Assembly (NCBI RefSeq): GCF_018024495.1
Contig: NZ_CP071696.1
Location: forward strand, 3,038,001 to 3,102,000
DNA from: Agromyces archimandritae
GTDB lineage: Bacteria > Actinomycetota > Actinomycetes > Actinomycetales > Microbacteriaceae
Reading direction: 5' to 3'
DNA: 64,000 nucleotides
A program made the translations under genes and the position numbers. Positions 16,494-25,701 of the stretch are shown one piece after another (the stretch's first letter is position 1; every line of letters starts with the position of its first letter). Under the pieces are notes generated by a model that was not told where the DNA came from, did not search any database, and worked only from the letters and a program-made list of their open reading frames with translations.

Positions 16494-17729
16494 TCAGGCC
16501 GGCAGCGCCGGGTCGACCGGCCGGCCGGCCAGGTACATCTTCCGCATCAGGGGGAGGAAGGGGCGGGTGAGCATGATGCCCATGGTCGCCTGCGAGGCGA
16601 TCGCCGCGAAACGGTTCGCCGGCACCATGAAGCCGATGCCGCCGCCGGGCAGCACCTTGCCGGCTTCGGCGAAGGGGGCGAGGGCTGCGGCGTAGCGGCG
16701 GAGTGCTGCGACGGGATCGACGGGGTCTGCGACGAGTTCGGCGGCGAGGAGGTAGGCGCCGATGAGGGCGGTCGCGGTGCCCATGCCCGACAGCGGCGAT
16801 CCGCACGAGGCGGCGTCGCCGACGAGGCCGATGCGGCCGTCGACGGGGGAGTCGAGATCGACGCGGTCGAGCTCGTCGAAGTAGAAGTCGGCGGCGCCTT
16901 CCATCGTTTCGAGGATCGTGGCCGCATGCCAGCCGGCGCCGGCGATCATGCGGCGGACGAGGGCCTGCTGGGCGGCGCGGTCGCCGCGGAGGGCGGGATC
17001 GTGCTCGGTGCGGAGGGTGATGAGGGCCATCGAGACCGCCGGGTCGCCCGTGGGGCGGATGCCGATCGCCGCGCCCGGGACGACGCGCATCGAGAACCAG
17101 CCGGGTTGGACGTCGGCCGGGGTGGGCATGGTGAAGAAGGCGATGTATCCGCCGAGGTAGGTGGAGACCTCGGCCTCGGGTGCGAAGGCGAGCCGCCGGG
17201 TGGCGGAGTGCACGCCGTCGGCGCCGATCGCGACCGCGTAGCGTTCCGTGCGGCCGGATGCGAAGACGGCATCCACCCCCGAATCGTCCTGCGCGAGGGA
17301 GGCGAGGTGGTCGCCGTAGCGGTGCTCGAGCAGGCCGGGCCGGGCGGCGGCCGCGGCGGCCAGCTCGTCGAGCAGCACCTCGTTGAGGTCGCCGCGCGAG
17401 ATCTCGACCTCGGCGACGGGGCCCTTGCCGTCGAAGGCTTCCATCGACAGGCGGCCGGTGATGCGGCCGCGGCCGTCGACGTAGGCGATGCCGCGTTCGT
17501 CGAGGCGGCGGGGGTGGATGCCGGACAGGAGCCCCATGCGGCGGGCGACCTCGTGGCTCGCGCCGCGGAGGTCGACGGCCTGCCCGCCCGAGCGGGGAGC
17601 GGGTGCGCGTTCGACGACGGTGACCGCCCGGCCGGCGCGGACGAGTTGGAGGGCGAGGGCGAGGCCGGCGATGCCGCCGCCGGAGACGAGGATGCGCGGT
17701 GCGGTCGTGCTCGGTTCGGTGCCGGTCAT
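16494..17729 (-). CDS. FAD-dependent monooxygenase (UbiH/TetX-like)
   Basis: This 411-residue class A flavoprotein monooxygenase has an N-terminal dinucleotide fold (GGGIAGLALALQLVRAG, residues 16-32), the GADGVHS motif (about residue 170) and the second FAD motif GRIGLVGDAASCGSPLSGMG (about 305). It hydroxylates a small organic substrate using NAD(P)H. It is divergent from a TetR gene, with a cluster of inverted repeats between them. This is the usual layout for an inducible detoxification or antibiotic-modifying enzyme. Substrate unknown. Confidence 0.88.
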   Translation of the reverse strand: MTGTEPSTTAPRILVSGGGIAGLALALQLVRAGRAVTVVERAPAPRSGGQAVDLRGASHEVARRMGLLSGIHPRRLDERGIAYVDGRGRITGRLSMEAFDGKGPVAEVEISRGDLNEVLLDELAAAAAARPGLLEHRYGDHLASLAQDDSGVDAVFASGRTERYAVAIGADGVHSATRRLAFAPEAEVSTYLGGYIAFFTMPTPADVQPGWFSMRVVPGAAIGIRPTGDPAVSMALITLRTEHDPALRGDRAAQQALVRRMIAGAGWHAATILETMEGAADFYFDELDRVDLDSPVDGRIGLVGDAASCGSPLSGMGTATALIGAYLLAAELVADPVDPVAALRRYAAALAPFAEAGKVLPGGGIGFMVPANRFAAIASQATMGIMLTRPFLPLMRKMYLAGRPVDPALPA

Positions 17730-17759
17730 GGCGGTGCCTTTCGTTCGGCGGATGCTCTC

Positions 17760-17828
17760 AGACGTTTGTCTCAGACATATGTCTACTCCGAGTTGGCACG
17801 CATGTCTAGTACAGATGTCTCAGACATC
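17760..17828. promoter_or_regulatory. Cluster of TetR operator half-sites
   Basis: AGACGTTTGTCT (17760-17771), AGACATATGTCT (17773-17784, a perfect palindrome), ATGTCT (17802-17807) and GATGTCTCAGACATC (17814-17828, perfect around a central C) share the AGACAT/ATGTCT half-site. They fill the divergent gap between the monooxygenase and the TetR gene. TACGAT at 17832 could be the -10 of the TetR promoter. Confidence 0.75.
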
Positions 17829-17844
17829 GTCGTACGATGGACGC

Positions 17845-18423
17845 ATGGGAAATCGCGAGGATCTGCTGGCCGGAACGCGCAAGGTCATCCTCGAGCGCGG
17901 CGTCGCCAAGACCACCGCGCGCGACATCGCCGCGGCATCGGGGGTGAGCCTGGCCGCCATCGGCTACCACTTCGGCTCGAAAGACCGCCTCATCAGCGAA
18001 GCGCTCGTCGAATCGCTCGGCACCGGCATCGGCGACGAACTCGAAGACCTCGTCGGCGAGCACCATGACCTGCCCCTCATCGACGCCTTCGCCGACACCT
18101 GGAATCGCATGCCCGAGATCTTCGCCGCCAACCGCGAAGCCCTCCTCGCGAGCCTCGAGAACGCCCTCCTCGCGCTCCGCGACCCGGCATCGGGCGGGCC
18201 CCTCCGCGACGCCGTCGCCGAAGGGCACCGCGGCATGGCCGAGCGGTTGCGCCAGGCCCACCCCGAACTCGACGAAGCCGCGGCGGATGCCGTGGCGCGC
18301 CTGGACTTCGTGCTCGCCCAATCCCTCGGGCTGCTCTGGCTCCTCGCCCCCGACGCGCTGCCCACCGGCGACGAGCTCGCCCGCGCGGTCGCGGTCGTCG
18401 CGGGGCAGGGCGAGCCGCGCTGA
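17845..18423 (+). CDS. TetR-family regulator
   Basis: This 192-residue repressor has its helix-turn-helix near residues 8-50 (GVAKTTARDIAAASGVSLAAIGYHFGSK) and a ligand-binding C-terminal domain of the TetR_C group. Start ATG 17845. It sits head-to-head with the flavin monooxygenase, and the repeated AGACAT/ATGTCT sites between them should be its operators. It probably controls both genes in response to the monooxygenase substrate. Confidence 0.92.
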   Translation: MGNREDLLAGTRKVILERGVAKTTARDIAAASGVSLAAIGYHFGSKDRLISEALVESLGTGIGDELEDLVGEHHDLPLIDAFADTWNRMPEIFAANREALLASLENALLALRDPASGGPLRDAVAEGHRGMAERLRQAHPELDEAAADAVARLDFVLAQSLGLLWLLAPDALPTGDELARAVAVVAGQGEPR

Positions 18424-18607
18424 CGCGGGTGTGCCGGGGCTGGTGACCGCCCGGCATCAGGTCACCGGATGCGACGGACTGTCCAACCCGGCCGCGGCCG
18501 ATTCCGACGCCGCGCTCATGCCCGCGAGTCGCTCGGCTGCTTGGCTTGACCCGGCGCACACGCCGAGGTGTCGCCGAAGCACCGACGATGAGGACGGAAG
18601 AGGCGAT

Positions 18608-20059
18608 ATGGCTGCGCTCGACGACGAGATCAACGCGGGAACCGTATTCGGAGGCACTTGGAGGCATCCGCACGGCGGCACCTACACCGCGCGGGACGCG
18701 GCGACGGGAACGGCGATCGGTACCGTCGGTCTCGCCGACGCCGACGATGTCGCAACAGCCGGTCTCGCTGCTCGCAGTGCCCAGCCGGCATGGGCCGAAC
18801 TCGGCTTCCGCGAACGCGCCGCGGTCATGCACCGCGCCGCCGAATTCCTCGAAGAACTCCCACGCGAAGACCGGCTGCTGCTCCAGCGGGAGGAAGGGGC
18901 GATCGCCGCGAAGGTGAACGGCGAGATCCACAAGTCGGCCGAGGAGCTCCGCGCGGCTGCGAGCCTTCTCGAACAGCCCTACGGCGACCTGCTGCCGAAC
19001 GAGGACCCGACCATCCTCTCCATGGCCCGCCGCGTGCCCGCCGGCGTCATCGGCGTCATCGCCCCTTGGAATGCGCCCATGCTCCTGGCGATGCGCAGCG
19101 TCGCTCCGGCGCTCGCGCTCGGCAACGCCGTCATCCTGAAACCCGACGTGAAGACCGCGATCTCCGGCGGCATCGTGATCGCCAAGGCGTTCGAGGCCGC
19201 GGGCCTGCCGGCCGGTGTGCTGCACGTCCTCCCGGGCGGGCCGGAAACCGGCGAGGCCGTCGTCGCCTCGCCGCATACCGACGTCATCTCCTTCACCGGA
19301 TCGACGGCGGCCGGCCGCCGCGTCGGCGAGGTCGCCGGCCGGCTGCTGAAGAAAGTCGTCCTCGAACTCGGCGGCAACAACGCGCTCATCGTGCTCGACG
19401 ACGCTGACCTCGACGAGGCCGTGTCGGCAGCGCTCTCGGGGTCCCTCCTGCACAACGGCCAGATCTGCATGGCCACCGGCCGGCACCTCGTGCACGACTC
19501 GATCGCCGACGAGTACACGAGACGCCTCTGCGAGGCCGTCGCGGCGATGAAGGTCGGAGACCCGACGGACCCGGCGACGCGGGTCGGGCCGCTCATCAGC
19601 GAGAAGCAGGCAGAACGGGTGGCGTCGATCGTCGGCCAGGCCGTCGCCGACGGAGCACGGGTGCTCGTCGGTGGGGAGCGGTCCGGCCCCTTCTACACCC
19701 CGACGGTGCTGGGCGATGTCGACCCCGGCAACGCCGCCTTCGAGAACGAGATCTTCGGTCCCGTGCTGCCAGTCACCAGCTTCTCGGACGACGACGAGGC
19801 CGTGCGGTGGACGAACGCCAGCGAATACGGGCTCTCGGCGGCCGTCCACACCGGCGACCTGACCCGCGGGCTCGCTCTCGCCGCGCGTGTGCGGACCGGC
19901 ATGGTCCACATCAACGGCATGACCATCAACGACGCGCCCCACGTCCCCATGGGCGGCGTCGGCCAGTCGGGCAACGGCGGCCGCTACGGCGGCCACTGGA
20001 ACCTCGACGAGTTCACCAGCTGGCAATGGGTGACGGCGCGCGGCCCGCGACGCGACTGA
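18608..20059 (+). CDS. Aldehyde dehydrogenase, benzaldehyde/vanillin type (set A)
   Basis: This 483-residue NAD(P)-dependent aldehyde dehydrogenase oxidises aldehydes to acids. The catalytic Cys is 287 (NGQICMATGRH), the general base Glu 253 (LELGGNN), and the cofactor-site motif IAPWNAP is at 151-157. The N terminus (GGTWRHPHGGTYTARDAATG) and the SFTGSTAAGRR stretch are typical of benzaldehyde and vanillin dehydrogenases. It opens the aromatic island and precedes a P450 gene. A second copy at 37245-38696 aligns without a gap through the catalytic Cys, so a duplication is clear. Confidence 0.93.
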   Translation: MAALDDEINAGTVFGGTWRHPHGGTYTARDAATGTAIGTVGLADADDVATAGLAARSAQPAWAELGFRERAAVMHRAAEFLEELPREDRLLLQREEGAIAAKVNGEIHKSAEELRAAASLLEQPYGDLLPNEDPTILSMARRVPAGVIGVIAPWNAPMLLAMRSVAPALALGNAVILKPDVKTAISGGIVIAKAFEAAGLPAGVLHVLPGGPETGEAVVASPHTDVISFTGSTAAGRRVGEVAGRLLKKVVLELGGNNALIVLDDADLDEAVSAALSGSLLHNGQICMATGRHLVHDSIADEYTRRLCEAVAAMKVGDPTDPATRVGPLISEKQAERVASIVGQAVADGARVLVGGERSGPFYTPTVLGDVDPGNAAFENEIFGPVLPVTSFSDDDEAVRWTNASEYGLSAAVHTGDLTRGLALAARVRTGMVHINGMTINDAPHVPMGGVGQSGNGGRYGGHWNLDEFTSWQWVTARGPRRD

Positions 20060-20100
20060 CCCGACCACGACCCCTCGACCCCTCGACCCTAGGAACGACC

Positions 20101-21282
20101 ATGACCACCGCCGTCCTGCACGACCTCGACCTCACCTCGGAGGCGTACGTCTCCGATCCGCACACCGCCTACGACCGCATCCGCGAGGCCGGCGACGCCG
20201 TCTATCTCAGCACGCACGACGCCTTCGGGGTCGGCCGATACGACGCGGTGCGGCAGGTGCTCGGCGATTGGGAGACGTTCAGTTCCGCCCGCGGTATCGC
20301 CCTGAACGACCTCACCAACGAAGCGACCGCCGGCATGATCATCGCGACGGATCCGCCCGAGCACGACGCCCTGCGCGAAGTCCTCGCCGACAAGCTCTCG
20401 CCCAGGGCGCTGCGCGCACTCGGCGAGAGCGTGAACGCGCAGGCGGGGGTGCTCGTCGACGACCTCCTCGGACGCACGACGGACTTCGACGCGGTCGTCG
20501 ACCTCGCCCAGGCGTTCCCGATCCAGGTGGTGCTCGACCTCGTCGGCCTGCCCGCCGACGGCCGCGATGAGGTGCTGCGCTGGGCCGACGCGGCCTTCTC
20601 CGCCGCCGCGCCGATGAGCGAGCGCACCATGGCGGCCTTCCCGCTGCTGCAGGAGCAGCTGGCCTACCTCTCGTCGATCCACCGCGACGACCTCGTCGAG
20701 GGGAGCATGGGTCGCGCGATCTACGATGCGGCCGACGCCGGCCGGATCGCGCAGGAGTCGTGCGTGCCGCTCATGTCCGCCTACGTCACCGCCGGCGTCG
20801 ATACGACCATCAACGCCATCAGCAACGCCGTCCAGCTCTTCGCCGAGCACCCGGAGCAGTGGGATGCGCTGCGGCGCGACCGCAGCCTGCTGCCGAATGC
20901 GGTCAACGAGATCCTGCGCTACGACTCCCCGCTGCAGTACTTCTGCCGGGTGGCGACGCGGGATGCGGAGATCGGGGGAGACCCGGTGGCCGCCGGCTCG
21001 CGGATCGTCGTCTTCTACCCGTCCGCGAACCGCGACGAGCGCAAATGGGGCAATCCGCTGGAATTCGACATCGCGCGGCCGGACGCGGCGGAGCACCTCG
21101 CCTTCAGCTACGGGATCCACGGCTGCGCCGGGCAAGGCCTGGCCAGACTCGAAGCGCAGGCGATGCTCGGGGCGCTCGCGGAGCGCGTCGAGCGTTTCGA
21201 GGTCGGCGAACCGGTGCGCCGGCTCAACCAGTTGATCCGGGGCCTCGCGCATCTGCCGACGAGCGTCCGGCTCGCGGACTGA
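20101..21282 (+). CDS. Cytochrome P450, CYP199-like (first copy)
   Basis: This 393-residue soluble P450 has the haem cysteine Cys342 in FSYGIHGCAGQG, the I-helix oxygen-activation motif AGVDTT (231-236) and ExxR at Glu270-Arg273. Remembered CYP199A sequences share VYLSTHDAFGVGRYDAV-like N termini, SANRDERKW and the C-terminal RGLxxLP. CYP199A enzymes O-demethylate para-methoxybenzoates, so an aromatic O-demethylase is a reasonable guess. The 3Fe-4S-type ferredoxin at 23982-24188 is the likely electron donor. A second related P450 is at 24408. Confidence 0.92.
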   Translation: MTTAVLHDLDLTSEAYVSDPHTAYDRIREAGDAVYLSTHDAFGVGRYDAVRQVLGDWETFSSARGIALNDLTNEATAGMIIATDPPEHDALREVLADKLSPRALRALGESVNAQAGVLVDDLLGRTTDFDAVVDLAQAFPIQVVLDLVGLPADGRDEVLRWADAAFSAAAPMSERTMAAFPLLQEQLAYLSSIHRDDLVEGSMGRAIYDAADAGRIAQESCVPLMSAYVTAGVDTTINAISNAVQLFAEHPEQWDALRRDRSLLPNAVNEILRYDSPLQYFCRVATRDAEIGGDPVAAGSRIVVFYPSANRDERKWGNPLEFDIARPDAAEHLAFSYGIHGCAGQGLARLEAQAMLGALAERVERFEVGEPVRRLNQLIRGLAHLPTSVRLAD

Positions 21283-21292
21283 GGCGAAGGGG

Positions 21293-22336
21293 ATGCGCAG
21301 CAGCTGGGCCTCCGGCCCGTACGAGATCGCGATCGCGGAGGTCGAGGAGCCGACGATCCTCGACCCGCACGACGTCGTCGTCGACATCGCCTATGCCGCG
21401 ATCTGCGGATCCGACCTGTGGCCGTATCGCGGCCTGGTGCCCAAGCACGCCGCCGGCAGCACCGGTCATGAGTTCCTCGGCGTCGTCAGCGAGGTCGGCG
21501 CCGAGGTCGTCGGGTTCCGCATCGGCGACGCCGTGATCGCCCCCTTCATGCATGCCGACGGCAGATGCCCCGAGTGCCGGGGCGGCCTGCCGTCGCAGTG
21601 CGCGCAGGGCGGGCTCTGGGGCCGTGACGGCGCCGGTGCGCAGGCGGAACGGATCCGGGTGCCGCACGCCGATGCGACGCTCGTGGCCTTGCCATGGACC
21701 TTCGGCGAGCTCGACGACGAGCTTGCGAGGCGACTGCTGCCGCTCGCGGACGTGTTCGCGACGGGCTACCACGGGGCGATCCTCGCCGGCGTCTCACCGG
21801 GCGACACGGTCGCCGTGGTCGGCGACGGCGCCGTCGGGATCTCGGCTGCCGTCGGGGCTCGGAAACTGGGGGCGGCGCGCGTGCTGCTGCTCGGGGAGCA
21901 GGAGGATCGGCTGAGGATCGCCGAGGGATACGGGGTCGAGACGGTCCAGGTCACCCGGGATGAGCCCGGACCGGAGCAGTTCGTCGCCCGTCACCCGGAG
22001 CTGCGCGTCGACCGGGTCGTCGAGGCCGTCGGCATGCAGGCCGCGTTCGACACCGCGCTCGGCATCGTCCGCATCGGCGGGAGCGTCGGATTCGTCGGAG
22101 TGCCGCACGCGGTCGACCCGGTGCCTCCGATGCAGTTGTTCGGCAAGGCGCTGCATCTGGCCGGCGGTACCGCCCCGGCCAGGGTCTACCTCGACCGCTT
22201 CGTCGCCGAGACCGCAGCCGGGCAGCTCGACATGTCGCCGCTCATCGATCTCGTGCTGCCGTTCGACGAGATCGCAGCCGGCTACGAGGCGATGCACACC
22301 GGTGCCGCCCTGAAGGTCGGATTGCGGGTGCGCTGA
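21293..22336 (+). CDS. Zinc-dependent alcohol dehydrogenase
   Basis: This 347-residue medium-chain dehydrogenase has the catalytic zinc ligands in ICGSDLW (Cys) and GSTGHEFLG (His-Glu). The usual four-cysteine structural zinc lobe seems reduced to CPECRGGLPSQC. The NAD(P) fold is VAVVGDGAVGISAAVGARKLG (about residue 180). It would oxidise an alcohol, perhaps an aryl carbinol, feeding the aldehyde dehydrogenase two genes upstream. ATG 21293 starts 10 bases after the P450 stop, so the three genes form an operon ending at a strong hairpin. Confidence 0.9.
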   Translation: MRSSWASGPYEIAIAEVEEPTILDPHDVVVDIAYAAICGSDLWPYRGLVPKHAAGSTGHEFLGVVSEVGAEVVGFRIGDAVIAPFMHADGRCPECRGGLPSQCAQGGLWGRDGAGAQAERIRVPHADATLVALPWTFGELDDELARRLLPLADVFATGYHGAILAGVSPGDTVAVVGDGAVGISAAVGARKLGAARVLLLGEQEDRLRIAEGYGVETVQVTRDEPGPEQFVARHPELRVDRVVEAVGMQAAFDTALGIVRIGGSVGFVGVPHAVDPVPPMQLFGKALHLAGGTAPARVYLDRFVAETAAGQLDMSPLIDLVLPFDEIAAGYEAMHTGAALKVGLRVR

Positions 22337-22348
22337 TCGGGTCTGGGG

Positions 22349-22380
22349 CGGAAGCGGGGGTCTGCGGACCCCCGCTTCCG
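22349..22380. terminator. Bidirectional intrinsic terminator hairpin
   Basis: CGGAAGCGGGGGTC-TGCG-GACCCCCGCTTCCG is a perfect 14-pair stem with a 4-base loop. It lies between the stops of the converging alcohol dehydrogenase and flavin hydroxylase genes. It has no long T run, as usual in high-GC actinobacteria. Confidence 0.8.
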
Positions 22381-22396
22381 TGTGCCCCGGGGCGGG

Positions 22397-23989
22397 TCAG
22401 GCCTCGTAGCCGATCGCGATGCGGAGCGCCGGGGCGGCGTCTTCATCGCTCGCACCGGCCCAGGCCACGAAGTGGTCGGGGCGCACGAGCACGAACGGTG
22501 CGTCGTACGCCGCCGCCGTCGCCGCGTCGACACCGATCGCCCGGATCGGCACCCCGAGCCTGGCAGCGACTGCGACGAAGGCGTCGGGCGCCGTGCCCGG
22601 CGCGTACAGCACCCCGAACCCCCGGCCGAGGGCGCCGAACAGCTCGGCTCCGGATGCCGTCGACCCGGGGGCGAGATGATGGCCGGCCCGCGCGCGCATC
22701 TCGTGCGCGCCCACCGCGCTCGGTCGGCCTACGGCATCCACCACCGGGGATCCGGTGTAGTGCGGCTCGAATCGATCGACCTCGTCGACGGCGTCGCTCG
22801 TGCGCGCCGCCCAGGCGCGTTCGAAGGCACCGCGGTCGCGATCGGGGTGGAACGCCGCGAGGAATCGGCGATCGTCGAGGATCGACTGCTCGATGAAATG
22901 ATCGCGCGTGGCCGCGAAGACCGGGCGCCGCTCCAGGTCGTAGGAGTCGAGCAGGGCCGGTCCGGCCCACCCGTGCAGTTCGGCGGCCAGCTTCCATCCG
23001 AGGTTCCTGGCGTCCTCGAAGCCCGAGTTGATGCCGTACCCGCCATAGGGCGGATGGCTGTGCGCGGCGTCGCCGGCGACGAGGATCCGGCCGCTGCGGT
23101 AGGTGTCGGCGAGCGTGAACCGCAGATCCCAGAACCCGAGGTACTGCGTCTCGAATGCGATCGGGCGGCCGATCGCCCGTGCGAGCACGGCCGACAGGTC
23201 GAGGGACTCGGCGGTCGTGCCGGCGGGGACGGGGCAGTGGAAGAACCAGGTCTCGCTCGCGTCGACGCGGCCGAAGAACTGCCAGTAGCCCTCGAGGTCC
23301 TCGTTCATGACGTTCGCGAACGCCGTGTCGGGGAAGCGTTCCATGACCCGGTCGAACTCCGCCGAGCGGAACACCGCGAGCACCATGCGGCGGTCGTGGT
23401 CCGCGCGCGTCTGGGAGATCCCCGCGCCGTCGCGGACCAGGGATCCGCTGCCGTCGGCCGCGACGACGTAGTCGGCGATCACGTCGAGGGAGGCGCCCGT
23501 CGCCCGCGAGACCGCGCGCACCCGTGCGGAGTCCGCCTCCTGCGAGACCTCCGTCGCCGCCCACTCCCAGAGCGGGCTGACGGCGTCGAGCTCCGCGACC
23601 CGCTCGCGCAGCACCGACTCGGTGCGATACTGCGGCAGGCGCATATTGGGCGCGGCGTAGTAGGCGCCGACGCTGTCGCGCCGCAGCCACGGGTAGGCGT
23701 AACCGCTGAACAGGGAGCCGTAGGCCGTCATACCGGCTGAGCGCTGCGCCGCGGTCATCGTCCGTGCGGCGACGAGGCGCTCGTCGAGCCCCCAGAAGCG
23801 GAAGTGCTCGACCGTCCGCTGCGTGAGGTTCTGGCCTTTCGGCACCGGCTGCGGTGAGGCGTGCTTCTCGATGAGCACGACGTCCACGCCTTCCTGGGCG
23901 AGGGTGATGGCGACGGCGGAGCCGACGGGTCCGCCGCCGACGACGGCGACCCGAGTGCGCAGGGTGCCGCTCTCGCCCCGTTCAGACAC
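22397..23989 (-). CDS. FAD-dependent aromatic hydroxylase (class A, PheA/MhpA fold)
   Basis: This 530-residue flavoprotein hydroxylase has GGGPVGSAVAITLAQEGVDVV near residues 15-35, the NADPH/FAD motif VVAADGSGSLVR (about 165) and GRILVAGDAAHSHPPYGGYGINSGFEDARNLGWKL (about 290, read in segments). A C-terminal thioredoxin-like domain follows. KGQNLTQRTVEHFRFWG is a signature of hydroxylases in aromatic clusters. GTG 23989 is the chosen start and overlaps the end of the ferredoxin gene by 8 bases. Substrate not predictable, but a phenolic acid fits the setting. Confidence 0.88.
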   Translation of the reverse strand: MSERGESGTLRTRVAVVGGGPVGSAVAITLAQEGVDVVLIEKHASPQPVPKGQNLTQRTVEHFRFWGLDERLVAARTMTAAQRSAGMTAYGSLFSGYAYPWLRRDSVGAYYAAPNMRLPQYRTESVLRERVAELDAVSPLWEWAATEVSQEADSARVRAVSRATGASLDVIADYVVAADGSGSLVRDGAGISQTRADHDRRMVLAVFRSAEFDRVMERFPDTAFANVMNEDLEGYWQFFGRVDASETWFFHCPVPAGTTAESLDLSAVLARAIGRPIAFETQYLGFWDLRFTLADTYRSGRILVAGDAAHSHPPYGGYGINSGFEDARNLGWKLAAELHGWAGPALLDSYDLERRPVFAATRDHFIEQSILDDRRFLAAFHPDRDRGAFERAWAARTSDAVDEVDRFEPHYTGSPVVDAVGRPSAVGAHEMRARAGHHLAPGSTASGAELFGALGRGFGVLYAPGTAPDAFVAVAARLGVPIRAIGVDAATAAAYDAPFVLVRPDHFVAWAGASDEDAAPALRIAIGYEA

Positions 23990-24188
23990 CGGCGCCGATC
24001 CGCAGGGCGGCGACCGGGCAGACGCGCACGGCCGCCTCGGCACGTTCGAGCTCGTCGTCGCCGTCGACGTCCTTCCGGGTGTGGAGGATGCCGTCGTCGT
24101 CGAGCTCGAGGAGGACGGGCGCGGCCTCGGCGCAGAACCCGTACCCCTCGCAGCGGGCCTGGTCGATGATGATGATGCTCGTTGGCAT
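23982..24188 (-). CDS. Single-cluster 3Fe-4S-type ferredoxin (P450 partner)
   Basis: This 68-residue ferredoxin has cysteines at 13, 19 and 57 (CEGYGFC, then VCPVAAL). The usual second cysteine of the CxxCxxC box is Tyr16, which points to a [3Fe-4S] or three-cysteine cluster. Actinobacterial ferredoxins that reduce P450s have this form. It is divergent from the second P450 and lies within 3 kb of the first, so it probably serves both. The ferredoxin reductase may be the one at 51339-52472. Confidence 0.9.
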   Translation of the reverse strand: MPTSIIIIDQARCEGYGFCAEAAPVLLELDDDGILHTRKDVDGDDELERAEAAVRVCPVAALRIGAGV

Positions 24189-24407
24189 GGCGTGTTTCCT
24201 CTCGTGCGGATGCGCATCGGCGAGCGTCCGCACAGGCAAGCGTAGGCGGCTCGCGCGAGCGCGCATCACGCGCGGAGAACAGCTTCCGACGATGTGTCCA
24301 CTCAGGTGCGCGGAGCGTCGGACATCGTGCCGGAACCGACGGCGAACGCTTCGACGTAGCCTGGGCAGCGCCGGTGCGAGGATGCGCCGGCCCTGGAAGG
24401 AGACATC

Positions 24408-25583
24408 ATGACGGCCGTCGTCGAGACCGAGCTGGATCTGTTCAGCGATGAAGCCCTCGCGGACCCGTATCCGCTCTACCGACGGATTCGCGACGCGGCC
24501 CCGGCGGTGCGCCTCGACCGATACGGCGTGTGGGCCCTCGGGCGATACGAGGACGTGCGGGCCGCGCTCAACGACTGGCAGACCTTCACCTCTGCGGAGG
24601 GCGTGGCGCTGAACCCGGCGTCCCGGGCCACGACCGGCGGTCTCATCATCGCCACCGATCCGCCCTACCACGATGTGCTGCGGGGCGTGCTCACCGAGAA
24701 GCTCTCACCACGGGCGCTGCGGGTGCTCCGCGGCGGTCTCGAGGAGCAGGCGCGGGTGCTCGTGGACGCCGTCGTCGACCGCGGCGAGTTCGATGCGGTC
24801 GCCGATCTGGCGCGCGCGTTCCCGGTGCAGGTCGTTCTCGAGCTCATCGGGCTTCCGGCGCAGCTGGCCGATCGTGCGCTCGCCTGGGCGGATGCGGCGT
24901 TCAACGCGGGCGGCCCCGATGTGCCGCGGACCCGTGAGGCGATGCCGCTGCTCGAGGACCAGTTCGCCTACCTGGCCAAGATGCACAAGGAGGACCTCGT
25001 CGAGGGCAGCTTCGGCTGGGTGATCTTCGACGCCGCCGATCGCGGCGTCATCGCCCGTGACTCCGTCGTGCCGTTGATGAGCGCATACGTGACCGCCGGT
25101 CTCGACACGACGATCAACGCGATCAGCGCCGGCGTGCGCTATTTCGCCGAGCATCCCGATCAGTGGCGGATGCTGCGCGAGGACCGCAGCCTCATCCCAT
25201 CGGCCTTCAACGAGATCGTCCGCATGGAGTCACCGCTGCAGTGGTTCAGCCGGGTCACCACGCGCGACGTCGATGTCGACGGCGTCGTGATCCCCGCCGG
25301 GCAGCGGGTCCTCATGCTCTACGGCTCCGCGAACCGCGATGAGCGCAAGTGGGGCCCGGATGCCGATGCCTTCGACATCCGCCGGGACGCGATGGACCAC
25401 ATCGCCTTCGGCTCGGGGGTGCACGGTTGCGCAGGGCAGGGCCTGGCGCGCATGGAGGGCGCTGCGGTGTTCTCCGCCCTCGCCGACCGGGTGGCCTCGT
25501 TCTCCGTCGGCGAGCCCCGCAGGCGGCTGAACAACCGCATCCGCGGCTTGGCGGAACTGCCGACGACGGTCTTCGTCGGCTGA
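24408..25583 (+). CDS. Cytochrome P450, CYP199-like (second copy)
   Basis: This 391-residue P450 has the haem cysteine Cys341 (FGSGVHGCAGQG), I-helix AGLDTT (230-235) and the ExxR helix EIVR (269-272). The stretches ESPLQWFSRVTTR, YGSANRDERKW and RRRLNNRIRGLAELP recall CYP199A para-methoxybenzoate demethylases even more than the first copy does. The two copies align almost without gaps and are paralogues. A GGAAGGAG site precedes ATG 24408. The divergent ferredoxin gene is its likely donor. Confidence 0.93.
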   Translation: MTAVVETELDLFSDEALADPYPLYRRIRDAAPAVRLDRYGVWALGRYEDVRAALNDWQTFTSAEGVALNPASRATTGGLIIATDPPYHDVLRGVLTEKLSPRALRVLRGGLEEQARVLVDAVVDRGEFDAVADLARAFPVQVVLELIGLPAQLADRALAWADAAFNAGGPDVPRTREAMPLLEDQFAYLAKMHKEDLVEGSFGWVIFDAADRGVIARDSVVPLMSAYVTAGLDTTINAISAGVRYFAEHPDQWRMLREDRSLIPSAFNEIVRMESPLQWFSRVTTRDVDVDGVVIPAGQRVLMLYGSANRDERKWGPDADAFDIRRDAMDHIAFGSGVHGCAGQGLARMEGAAVFSALADRVASFSVGEPRRRLNNRIRGLAELPTTVFVG

Positions 25584-25630
25584 GCCCTCGCGGTCCGCCG
25601 TTCCGATAATCGGACCCGGCGTCCCGGTCC

Positions 25631-25668
25631 TTGACACGTCCTGTCAAAACAAAAAACAATAAGACAGT
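25631..25668 (+). promoter_or_regulatory. Promoter with overlapping inverted repeat, before the reductase/oxygenase operon
   Basis: TTGACA-CGTCC-TGTCAA (25631-25647) is a perfect inverted repeat whose left arm is also a consensus -35. AACAAT at 25655-25660, 18 bases on, can serve as -10. TAAGACAGT follows at 25660-25668 and recurs in the promoter region of the second aldehyde dehydrogenase (38734-38742, opposite strand). An AT-rich island in GC-rich DNA marks this as a regulated promoter. Confidence 0.6.
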
Positions 25669-25701
25669 TCGTACGAGGCGGTACGCGAGAGAGGGACGAA
25701 G

